In this document: in pieces, positions 33,634 to 41,785 of the stretch
Layout of the letters: each line of letters begins with the position of its first letter
Position numbering within the stretch: the first letter of the stretch is position 1
Source: Bacteroidales bacterium UBA5326
GTDB lineage: Bacteria; Bacteroidota; Bacteroidia; Bacteroidales; UBA932
Assembly: GCA_002408205.1 (NCBI GenBank)
Contig: DHQY01000007.1
Location: 246,735-310,734, forward strand
DNA: 64,000 nucleotides
Direction of reading: 5' to 3'
The notes under the pieces: model-generated
What the model was told of the DNA's origin: nothing
Seen by the model: only the letters and a program-made list of their open reading frames with translations
Database searches by the model: none
Translations under genes and position numbers: made by a program

Positions 33634-34347
33634 ATGAAAACTATTGCTACCCTTTTATTTGTTTTGTTCAGTGCCAATCTGGCTATGGCGCAAGCCGGAG
33701 AAGAGGTCGCTTTGCAGGATACACTTCGTAATTTTAGCCTTAAGGTTGTAGATAAAAAAGGGAAGCCGATGAGTGGCATCGCAGTCAATTTTACAGCAAA
33801 CACTGCCACGCTTTTAACTGACAATCTTGGTATTGCCAGGCTGGAAGGCATATCCGACAAAGACACCATGACAGTTATGCTCCCTGTCATTGGCCCAACG
33901 GAGATTCCGCTTTACGGGCTCGATTCCGTATTGATCACCATGAAGTCCGGCAAGAAGTTTAAAATCAAAAGCCACCACCCTCAGGATTTAACCAGAACCA
34001 CTCCTACCAACACAATCAGTAATGTTCCCGAGTTACTTAAAACCCGGCCGGCCCGAGATTTGGCCGAGCTGCTTACCGGCCTTGTACCGGGACTGCGAAT
34101 CACTTACGGGCCTAACGGAATTACAGCCAATATACGGGGTATGAGCAGTATAAACAGCAGCAACGAACCGCTTATTGTGATCGACGGTATGTCGTACGAT
34201 TCATTCAGTGTAGTCAACAATTTTTTGGATGTGTATACTATCCAGAAAATTGAAGTACAAAAGGACGGAAGTCTTTACGGCATGAGAGGGGCCAACGGCG
34301 TAATTGTTATCACTACAAAAGGCAACACCGCAAATACATTAAATTAA
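33634..34347 (+). CDS. Secreted plug-only TonB-receptor-like protein
   Basis: 237 residues. Signal peptide ends at AMAQA. A carboxypeptidase-regulatory-like beta domain (about 28-105) is followed by a TonB-receptor plug domain (about 125-235) with LVPGLRITYGPNG, LIVIDGM and YGMRGANGVIVITTKG, the normal plug end. The frame stops right there with no barrel. The neighbouring DNA has no barrel remnant, so this is a stand-alone protein or a clean truncation. It may interact with SusC-like barrels or TonB; the function is unknown. Confidence 0.88.
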   Translation: MKTIATLLFVLFSANLAMAQAGEEVALQDTLRNFSLKVVDKKGKPMSGIAVNFTANTATLLTDNLGIARLEGISDKDTMTVMLPVIGPTEIPLYGLDSVLITMKSGKKFKIKSHHPQDLTRTTPTNTISNVPELLKTRPARDLAELLTGLVPGLRITYGPNGITANIRGMSSINSSNEPLIVIDGMSYDSFSVVNNFLDVYTIQKIEVQKDGSLYGMRGANGVIVITTKGNTANTLN

Positions 34348-34428
34348 CTTCTAACTTCTCACTCCTAACTTCTCACTCCTCACTTCTCACTCCTAACTTC
34401 TCACTCCTAACTTCTCACTCCTAACTCC
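34346..34428 (+). repeat. 14-bp tandem repeat before the racemase gene
   Basis: Unit AACTTCTCACTCCT, five full copies (one with C for the first A), preceded by a 7-bp half unit and followed by AACTCC. The basic period is 7 bp (YACTYCT). It fills the whole gap between the plug-protein stop and the racemase ATG. The same 7-mers occur inverted at 54789-54818. Confidence 0.9.
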
Positions 34429-35127
34429 ATGAAAATTTCTTGTCCGGGGATGGTAGGCGGTCTGGGACCGGCCTCTACCGTAACATACTATCAGAAAATA
34501 ATTGAGGGTTTCAGAGAACGTACCGGAGACGGGAGCTACCCTTATATGGTCATTAACAGCGTGGATATGAGCAGCGTGCTGGATTGCATGGAACGAAAAG
34601 ACTACGACACGCTCCTGCGTCTGTTGAGCACTGCCGTGGAAAAACTGAAAAGAGCCGGCGCCGGTTTTGCGTTTATTGCGTCCAACACCCCCCATATTGT
34701 ATTCCCAGCGCTTAAGTCCGCATCCCCCATACCTTTGGTGAGCATTGTTGACGCTACCGTGCGCAACGCCTGCATGGCAAAATATAAGAAAGTCCTGCTC
34801 ACAGGAACTCTCTTCACAATGGAAAACACGTTTTATTCAGACGCTTTTGATGCCGAAGGCATTCGTTGTGTCGTTCCCGAAAAGCATGAACGCCTTGTAA
34901 TTCAGAACATTATTTTTCCCAACCTGGAAGATGGAATAGTGGATCCTGTACAGAAAAAAACCTTTATCGATATCTGCGAGCAAATAATCGCAAAAGAAAA
35001 AACAGACGCCGTCATTCTGGGTTGCACCGAACTTCCCATGCTTGTAAAACCGGGTGAATTAAGTGTCCCGAGCATCGATACGCTGGAAGCGCACGTAGAA
35101 CTGATCCTCGATACGTTATTCAGCTAA
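34429..35127 (+). CDS. Aspartate/glutamate racemase family protein
   Basis: 232 residues with two Rossmann-like lobes. MVGGLGPASTVTYYQ at the N-terminus and VILGCTELPML (second catalytic Cys, about 204) are typical. The first catalytic position reads IASNTPH, with Ser in place of Cys of the usual CNT motif. In relatives with Thr there, only one direction of racemisation is favoured, so this enzyme may be stereospecific. The ATG abuts the tandem repeat, which would form the whole 5' leader. Confidence 0.9.
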   Translation: MKISCPGMVGGLGPASTVTYYQKIIEGFRERTGDGSYPYMVINSVDMSSVLDCMERKDYDTLLRLLSTAVEKLKRAGAGFAFIASNTPHIVFPALKSASPIPLVSIVDATVRNACMAKYKKVLLTGTLFTMENTFYSDAFDAEGIRCVVPEKHERLVIQNIIFPNLEDGIVDPVQKKTFIDICEQIIAKEKTDAVILGCTELPMLVKPGELSVPSIDTLEAHVELILDTLFS

Positions 35128-35131
35128 AAAC

Positions 35132-36718
35132 TTAAAAGAACAGGGTGAACGAAACGGAATAACTTCTTGTCTTAATATTATAGCCGGGCAGCACATGGGG
35201 GCGCATAAGATCCGTAAGCCCTATGCGGTCTTCGAATGCCAGCTGAAACACAGAGGTACGTATACCCAACCCGATACCCATACCGGCTTCATGATGGAAC
35301 ATATCGTCCCTGAAACTTAACGAAGGCGAACAAAGAGAACTAGCGAAATACCACCTGTAATATCCTGTTAAAGAGGCGAATACGCCAATAGGCAACGTGT
35401 TGAACCCGGGAATATGTACCTTTACGGTAACCGGGACTCCCAACGCATAGAGATTCATGTGGTTAAAAAAGGCATAACCCGTAGCCGTTGCATAGTTCAT
35501 GCCCAGGCTTTCAAAAAGTACCGAGCCGTTCAATTCCATGAGGCCTTTCCACAAAACCCTCCCCGTCACTCCGGCATTATAATAAAACCCGGATTTTCCT
35601 TCCAGTGCGCCCCTGGTAAAATGCATCCGGCTGTTTCCCAGTGCAGCGGTAGGTCCGTAGTGATAAGTCAGCTCGGGAACGTTATGCACCGGTGACAGTT
35701 GTCCCGAGGCCTGAAGAACGCGGGAATCTCCAAAAACCTCCGCCACCTTTGTCATGTATTCTGTCACGTGGGTCATGCCGGTGAAATCGATTGTTTCGGC
35801 ATGATCCGAGACCTTATGGTAAGTGGAGGTAAGCCCTGTGGTAACGGCCAGCGTAGGGATAAGTTTTTCTGCAAAAGGCTTGGTGTCCGTGGCCGTGAAC
35901 GGAGAAAGTTCAAACCCGGCAGTCCGTACACGAATTTTTCTTGGAACAGGCATGAGGTTTTTGGCCTCCGTAATAGTACGTGTTCCTATTATTTTGAGCG
36001 AACCGGTCTTGCGGTAATGCCCCACCATGTCCATACTAATCATCACCTGAATGAGTTCGGGGGATACAATACTATCCTTCAGAAACTGTTCCGATCCCCA
36101 CAAACCCTGCTCCTCGCCGTCGAAAGCCACGAAAACGATAGTACGGGAAAGCTTCTTCTCCTTAAGACTCCTTGCCATTTCTATAAGTGTCGCCGTACCC
36201 GAGGCGTTATCATCGGCCCCATTGTAAATAACATCTTTACCCTTACCGGCTTCCGATTTGGGATCGTATGCTCCCAGATGATCGTAATGTGCACCTATAA
36301 CAATATACTCATTTTTTAAGGTGGAATGGCTTCCTGGTAAAATGCCAATAATATTACACCCTTCCAGCGGAGTCCCCAGCGAAATGCCTCCCACACCCGA
36401 GGGACGCGGCACCTCAAAATAATGAAAATAGCTGGTGCCGTTGTATTCTTCCAGCCCTATATCGGCAAACTGATCTGCGATATATTCACCGGCAGTCAGA
36501 TTTCCCTCAGAACCTATCAAACGGCCACCTAAAGAATCGGAAGCAAGAAAAAAAACATGCTCCCTGAGCCGCTTCTCCACAGGGCTGATTACCGCCTGAG
36601 TCTGAGTCTGCGTTTGTGTCCGGACCTGCTGCCCGGCCTGTGCCCGGGCGGAAGAAATACCGTAAAAAGCGGAAAATAAGGCCAAAAGGCAACCCGTTGA
36701 AAGATAAGAAAACTTCAT
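35132..36718 (-). CDS. M28-family zinc peptidase fused to a C-terminal outer-membrane beta-barrel
   Basis: 528 residues. Signal peptide ends at ARAQAG, then a Gln/Thr-rich stretch. The M28 aminopeptidase domain (about 55-335) has the zinc ligands in GAHYDHLG, NGADDNASG, DGEEQG, SMDMVGH and YHKVSDHAET. Residues about 360-528 read as alternating aromatic/hydrophobic beta strands (GKSGFYYNAGVTGRVLW, AGMGIGLGIRTSVFQLAF) ending in SVSFTLFF, the terminal-Phe signature of outer-membrane proteins. The peptidase would thus be held in the outer membrane by its own small barrel. It is a single gene with about 40 nt to the UvrA-like gene upstream. Confidence 0.85.
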   Translation of the reverse strand: MKFSYLSTGCLLALFSAFYGISSARAQAGQQVRTQTQTQTQAVISPVEKRLREHVFFLASDSLGGRLIGSEGNLTAGEYIADQFADIGLEEYNGTSYFHYFEVPRPSGVGGISLGTPLEGCNIIGILPGSHSTLKNEYIVIGAHYDHLGAYDPKSEAGKGKDVIYNGADDNASGTATLIEMARSLKEKKLSRTIVFVAFDGEEQGLWGSEQFLKDSIVSPELIQVMISMDMVGHYRKTGSLKIIGTRTITEAKNLMPVPRKIRVRTAGFELSPFTATDTKPFAEKLIPTLAVTTGLTSTYHKVSDHAETIDFTGMTHVTEYMTKVAEVFGDSRVLQASGQLSPVHNVPELTYHYGPTAALGNSRMHFTRGALEGKSGFYYNAGVTGRVLWKGLMELNGSVLFESLGMNYATATGYAFFNHMNLYALGVPVTVKVHIPGFNTLPIGVFASLTGYYRWYFASSLCSPSLSFRDDMFHHEAGMGIGLGIRTSVFQLAFEDRIGLTDLMRPHVLPGYNIKTRSYSVSFTLFF

Positions 36719-36752
36719 AGCTTAAATATTCATTAAGCAAATATAGTAAAGA

Positions 36753-39700
36753 TCAGCCTACCAGGTACCCGCCTTTTGTACCGCCTCCGGGTCCCAGTTC
36801 AAATCTTTTGAAAGCCGCCTCCATAAGCAGAGGCTCATGCGTGACACACAGCACGGTATGACCGCCTGTAATCAGTTCATCAAAAAGCGTGAGCAGCAGT
36901 TCAATATCTTTCCGGTGCAATCCGCCCGTAGGTTCGTCGAGCAACAGCAACGCGGCGCCCTCTGAAAGCTGCGAAAGTCCCCTGACGAGTTTTAGCCGCT
37001 GCAACTCGCCCGTAGAGAGCGTGTCCAGCAGCCTGCCCGGCGAGAGATGTCCCAGACCGGTTTTGCGAAGGAAATCTAATACGGGTTTCAGCGCCTTATG
37101 CGCCCCAAAGGCATGTACCCCCTCCCATTCGTCGAACGTCATATGCAACACCCCGTCTATGTTTTTCCCTTCTACAGTAACGGCAAGCATTTCATCTCTG
37201 AAACCGGTCCCTGCACAACATTCGCAGGGAGAGAACACATCGCTGAAAAAATCCATACTGACCTTATGGTATCCATTCCCCTCACAATCGGGACAACGAC
37301 CCTCCCGGGATCCTTTCACAAAATGCGCCGCCTTATATGCCATTTGTCTGCATTCCGGAACAACAGCGAATACAGAGGCTATTGTCCCTGCAATATCCAG
37401 GTAATCGGCCACCATGGTTCCGGCATTTTTGAACGGGATCTGCTGTCCTACATATATCAGGCGGGAAAAGCATTCAAATCCGTTAATTTCGCAGCATGCC
37501 ACCGGTCTTTGGGCAACATGGCTTTCATAGATCACCCCGTCCAGCAGGCTGGTCTTTCCGCTTCCGCTCACGCCGGTGATCACTGAAAGCACGCCCGAGG
37601 GGATCTCCAGATCTATGTTTTTCAGGTTATTGGCAAAGGCTCCCTTTATGGAAAGGCCTTTTCCGGGAACCCCAGCACACCGGAAGGGAACAGTCACGGC
37701 CTTTTGTTCCGCGTTGGCAGCAGGTCCCCAATATACCACACTGCCACCCCTGTTGCCCGCTCCGGGACCCAATTCAAGAGTATACCCGGCCAAAGCGGTG
37801 AGTATGGGAGAGTGATCTACCATTACAATGGTGTTGCCCCGGGTATTCAGCTCCGTGACCAGTTGCCCCATGCGTTCCACATCGAGCGGATGCAGTCCAA
37901 AAGAAGGCTCGTCCAGGATATAAGCCACCCCGGTAAGCGGGGCTCGCACCAAACCGGCCAGCTGTAAGCGCTGAAACTCACCTCCCGAAAGCGTTCCCAC
38001 TATCCGATCGGTGGCCAGATAGCCCAGACCGGCACGGCACAATGCATTCAAACGTTCCCATATGCCAGGGCCCAGGGCCGCAGCCGCCTGCCGCTTAAGT
38101 TCGGTATTGAATTGCTGTGCGAAATCCGGCCTGAACCATTCCAGGGCATCTTCGGCCGTAAGGGCGGTCACCTGCCCAATATGCATGCCGCGTATTGTAA
38201 AAGAAAGTATCTGTTTATTCAGACGATACCCGTCACAGGCCTCACAGCGGGTGTTTTTCATCAGGGAAAGCAAAGCCTCTCCTCTTTCGCTTCCCTGTTT
38301 GCGCAGGTATTCGTCTTCTACCAGGTGGAGAAATCCGCGCCAGACGGTCCGGAGTTTATGCACTCCGCTGTGAGTTCCGCGTTGATAGTGCCATGTTACA
38401 TTAAAAACTTCCTGGCCGCAACCTTCCATGGCCAGCTTAACGGCCCCTTCATCCAGGCTATGGTAAGGCACCGAGTAATCTATTCCGTATAATTCACCAA
38501 CCACCTGTAAGGCAGCCACATATTGACCTGAAGGATCGCCATAAAAGCGACCCGTCTTTGTCCCGTCCAGCGCACCGGCTATCAACGACTTATGAGGATC
38601 TGTCACCAGCCTGACGGGATCGCAGACCATCCGACTGCCCAGACCGCCGCACACCGGACAGGCTCCCTCGGCCGTATTAAAGGAAAAAGCGGCCGACAAC
38701 GGGGCATGGTCACACAATCTGCTGAACAGCAGCCGGTACAGATCGTACAAACCCGTATAGGTAGCTACCGTGGAACGGGGGTTCTTAACCGGAATCTTTT
38801 TCTGCAACGACACAGCAGGAACCAGGCCGCTGCACCGACTGAACACCGGAGCGCCCGACAGTCCGCCGCCTCCCGTAAAGCGTCTTTTACTCTCGGCATA
38901 AAGCGTTCCGTAAACCAAAGACGATTTTCCGCTCCCGGACACGCCCGTGACCGCGGTAATGGCATTCACTGGAAATTCCACATCCACGGATTTCAGGTTG
39001 TTGGTCTGTACTCCCCGGAACCGGATGGGGTCGAGAGGATCTGCGGGGTCGGGGAAGGCTACGGACAGGCTGTCTTCCCGGGCAGCGCCCTGCCCCATAT
39101 CCACTATCCGGTCCGAACAGCTGACCAGGTAAGGATCATGTCCGGTACACACCAATGTATTCCCTTTGCTGACAAGCTCCCTGAAAGCTCTAAGCAGCGT
39201 AAGGATATCGGCCGCATGAAGGCCCGAGGCAGGCTCCTCAAGCAGGTATAACGTGTTTCCGTTGGACGAACGGGAGAGCTCAGCGGCCATTTTCACCCGT
39301 TGTGCCTCGCCGCCCGACAGGGTCGCAGAAGGTTGTCCAAGTTTCAGATACCCGAGGCCCAACTGCATAAGCAGGCCTGTAATGGCAGTGATTTTCTTTT
39401 GTCCCTCAAAAAACCGGTGTGCTTCTTCCACCGTCAGCTCAAGGATATCGTAAATATTCAGTCCGTTATAGGTAACTTCCAATGTTTCGGGAGAAAAGCG
39501 GTGTCCTTCGCAGATATCGCACACCACCTGCACGTTCCCCAGAAAATGCATCCCAATCTGCTGCACCCCGGCCCCGCCGCAGCTTTCACACCGGCCACCC
39601 TTTATAACAAAAGAAAACTGACCTTTTTTGTAGCCTCTTTCACGCGACAGGGGCTGCGCCGCCATCAGGTCGCGTATACAATCCGAGAGCCCTGTGTACG

Positions 39701-41357
39701 TAGCGGGATTACTGTTTGGCGTCCGGCCAATGGGAGTGGAATCAATACGAATAATCCTCCTGAAGGCGGCGGCGGTGCCAGGAGCAGCGGCGCCTGTGAC
39801 GGCCAGCCGGTCCATTAACTCACGTATACCGCTGTCCGGAGTACCCGTCAGCACGTTCAGAGCCCCTTTCAACAAACGGTTCCCGTTTACCGAAAAGAAA
39901 CCGGAACCGGGCTGCCGTTCCGAGGCGGCGGGATGCCGCCCGGGGATTCCGGAAGGTTCCTCCGACAGGTATTTCCATGTAATGCTCCCGGGTTGCGGCT
40001 GCGAAAAGAACTCCCGTGCCGGCCCGTTATAGAGCACATGTCCCCCCAGGTTACCTGCCCCGGGACCCATATCTATGATCCAGTCTGCCTCCTTCATACT
40101 CTGCCGGTTATGATCTACCAGCATGACCGTATTGCCGGCATTTACCAGCGAACGGAGCACCTCCAGAAGGTCGGCATGAGCCGGGGGATTCAACCCTGCA
40201 CCCGGCTCGTCAAGGATATAAAGCACGTTACGGAGTCCTTCCGTTACCCGGTTGGCCAGCAGAATCCGCTGCGTGTCACCCGCTTTCAGTTCGTCCGAAG
40301 AGGTATCGGAGGTCAGGTACCCGGCGCCCAGTTTCAACAACAGTCCCGTGCGACGAAGTATGGCTTCACGTACCGGGGTCACCACAGAGGCCGCGGCCCC
40401 TGAAACTTCAAGCGATGAAAAATACCGATGGAGCCGGGCGATGGTCATATGCGTAAAAGACGGCATATCCAGGCCCCATAATCGAACAGATAATGCATTT
40501 TCGTTCAGACGTTTGCCCCGGCATAATTCACAGGGAACCGAGCGGGCGAACCGCATGATGTTTGGATTCCTGTCCCGCTTAAGGATCTCCTCCATGACCG
40601 GGACAATTCCACGGTAATAATCTTCCCTGCGCGGTTTAGCCGTCATGCCCTTCCAGTTCAGACGCGATTCCAGCGTGTGTTTGCCAAACAGCACTTTTAC
40701 GCGCGAAGACCCGTTAAGCACCACTTCCCGTTGCTCCGGCGTCAGATCCTGCCAGGGAATATCCACGTTAAACCCGTGAGCCCGGCAAACCTGGTCGAGC
40801 ATTTCCATAGTCACCTGGGAATAAACAATATAAGGCTTAGGCGTTGTGAGTGCAAAAGCTCCGTCCCTAATGGTCTTACGGGGGTCGGCTATAAGCAGGG
40901 CGGGATCTATGTGATCCGTCACCCCCAATCCTTTACAGACAGGGCACCAGCCGTTGGGCAAATTAAACGAGAAGAGGCTCCGGTTAAGGGAAAGACCTTC
41001 CCGTTCCGTTGTGCCGAGCCGGGCAAAAAGCAGTCTGAGCATATCGTAAATGCCGGTAAGCGTTCCCACGGTAGAGCGGGGATTACGCACAACCTGCTGC
41101 TGATCAATGGCAATCACAGGGAACAACCCCTCAATCCGAGACACATCGGGCCGCCTGAGCTTAAAATCGGGACGCCGGCCTTCCGCAAAATTTTCCACGA
41201 ACAGCCTCTTTCCCTCGGCTCTCAGTACATCGTGGACAAGACTGGTCTTTCCGCTGCCCGAGACACCCGTCACCACAATAAGTTGGTAATGGGGAATGGT
41301 GAGCGAAACGTGCTTCAGATTGTTCTCACAGGCGTTTTCAATAATGATCTCTCGCAT
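36753..41357 (-). CDS. Doubled UvrA-like ABC ATPase (four nucleotide-binding domains)
   Basis: 1534 residues, two tandem UvrA-like halves (about 1-765 and 770-1534); ordinary UvrA is about 940. Walker A: 31-38 GVSGSGKT; about 503 GTPDSGI, degenerate; about 805 GVSGSGKS; about 1260 GVSGSGKT. ABC signatures: about 355 SSDELKAGDTQR, degenerate; about 682 LSGGEAQR; about 1124 LSGGEFQR; about 1447 LSTGELQR. Zinc-finger pairs (CPVCKG, CESCGG...CDICEG, CPDCEG...CECCAG) are kept. Each half is short and seems to lack the UvrB-binding domain, like class III UvrA paralogues linked to drug resistance. The first half would have one live and one dead composite ATP site; the second half looks fully active. 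It probably acts on DNA adducts or DNA-binding drugs, independent of UvrB. Confidence 0.88.
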   Translation of the reverse strand: MREIIIENACENNLKHVSLTIPHYQLIVVTGVSGSGKTSLVHDVLRAEGKRLFVENFAEGRRPDFKLRRPDVSRIEGLFPVIAIDQQQVVRNPRSTVGTLTGIYDMLRLLFARLGTTEREGLSLNRSLFSFNLPNGWCPVCKGLGVTDHIDPALLIADPRKTIRDGAFALTTPKPYIVYSQVTMEMLDQVCRAHGFNVDIPWQDLTPEQREVVLNGSSRVKVLFGKHTLESRLNWKGMTAKPRREDYYRGIVPVMEEILKRDRNPNIMRFARSVPCELCRGKRLNENALSVRLWGLDMPSFTHMTIARLHRYFSSLEVSGAAASVVTPVREAILRRTGLLLKLGAGYLTSDTSSDELKAGDTQRILLANRVTEGLRNVLYILDEPGAGLNPPAHADLLEVLRSLVNAGNTVMLVDHNRQSMKEADWIIDMGPGAGNLGGHVLYNGPAREFFSQPQPGSITWKYLSEEPSGIPGRHPAASERQPGSGFFSVNGNRLLKGALNVLTGTPDSGIRELMDRLAVTGAAAPGTAAAFRRIIRIDSTPIGRTPNSNPATYTGLSDCIRDLMAAQPLSRERGYKKGQFSFVIKGGRCESCGGAGVQQIGMHFLGNVQVVCDICEGHRFSPETLEVTYNGLNIYDILELTVEEAHRFFEGQKKITAITGLLMQLGLGYLKLGQPSATLSGGEAQRVKMAAELSRSSNGNTLYLLEEPASGLHAADILTLLRAFRELVSKGNTLVCTGHDPYLVSCSDRIVDMGQGAAREDSLSVAFPDPADPLDPIRFRGVQTNNLKSVDVEFPVNAITAVTGVSGSGKSSLVYGTLYAESKRRFTGGGGLSGAPVFSRCSGLVPAVSLQKKIPVKNPRSTVATYTGLYDLYRLLFSRLCDHAPLSAAFSFNTAEGACPVCGGLGSRMVCDPVRLVTDPHKSLIAGALDGTKTGRFYGDPSGQYVAALQVVGELYGIDYSVPYHSLDEGAVKLAMEGCGQEVFNVTWHYQRGTHSGVHKLRTVWRGFLHLVEDEYLRKQGSERGEALLSLMKNTRCEACDGYRLNKQILSFTIRGMHIGQVTALTAEDALEWFRPDFAQQFNTELKRQAAAALGPGIWERLNALCRAGLGYLATDRIVGTLSGGEFQRLQLAGLVRAPLTGVAYILDEPSFGLHPLDVERMGQLVTELNTRGNTIVMVDHSPILTALAGYTLELGPGAGNRGGSVVYWGPAANAEQKAVTVPFRCAGVPGKGLSIKGAFANNLKNIDLEIPSGVLSVITGVSGSGKTSLLDGVIYESHVAQRPVACCEINGFECFSRLIYVGQQIPFKNAGTMVADYLDIAGTIASVFAVVPECRQMAYKAAHFVKGSREGRCPDCEGNGYHKVSMDFFSDVFSPCECCAGTGFRDEMLAVTVEGKNIDGVLHMTFDEWEGVHAFGAHKALKPVLDFLRKTGLGHLSPGRLLDTLSTGELQRLKLVRGLSQLSEGAALLLLDEPTGGLHRKDIELLLTLFDELITGGHTVLCVTHEPLLMEAAFKRFELGPGGGTKGGYLVG

Positions 41358-41427
41358 GAGACAAAGGTACGCAAACCCGGATTGCCGTGCAAAAAGGGTT
41401 TTGGGTACACTTTTTTTGTTTAGGATG

Positions 41428-41459
41428 TTGTATTATTCTTTAGAATAATTTACATTTGC
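41428..41459 (+). promoter_or_regulatory. Promoter with internal operator before the 41510 gene
   Basis: TTG (41428-41430), 20 nt, TACATTTGC (41451-41459). Between the two boxes lies ATTATTCT-TT-AGAATAAT (41432-41449), a perfect 8-bp inverted repeat, well placed for a repressor. Confidence 0.65.
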
Positions 41460-41509
41460 GTAAATCTTTCTGTTTATCTTCTCACCAGATTTTTTGAAAC
41501 ACATTAATC

Positions 41510-41785
41510 ATGTTCGTAAATTGTCCTGCCAAACGACCACCTTTTCAATATAACGAAAGTAAGGATAAAAATGATTTACTGAAACTTAAAAAATTCATGC
41601 CTCCAAGATACAGAACCACCCTGGCAAACAAATATCATGTTTGTGAAAAGTATATCGATTACATTTTCCGGGGTGAGAGGAACAGGCCCGATATTATTGA
41701 TGAAGCTATAAAAATGGCAAACGAGTATCAGGATTATTTGAAAATACAGTCAGAAAAAATAAGGACAATTATCAATATTGAATAA
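41510..41785 (+). CDS. Small predicted helix-turn-helix protein
   Basis: 91 residues. The segment RTTLANKYHVCEKYIDYIFRGERNRPDIIDEAIKMA reads as a helix-turn-helix: a helix with LANKY, a turn, a recognition helix, then R-G-E-R-N-R-P and a C-terminal helix. Small proteins of this shape are common in Bacteroidota. It stands directly before the fimbrillin gene at 41778 and overlaps its start, so it may regulate that locus. The 18-bp palindrome in its promoter could be its own target. No family name can be given. Confidence 0.6.
   Translation: MFVNCPAKRPPFQYNESKDKNDLLKLKKFMPPRYRTTLANKYHVCEKYIDYIFRGERNRPDIIDEAIKMANEYQDYLKIQSEKIRTIINIE

Noticed and set aside
34346..34428. Regular short repeats as a possible CRISPR array
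   Set aside because: Units are 14 bp and directly abutting with no unique spacers; a simple tandem repeat.
41368..41410. GCAAACCCGGATTGCCGTGCAAAAA as another RAYT element upstream of the UvrA-like gene
   Set aside because: Resembles one arm only, with no inverted partner and no core.
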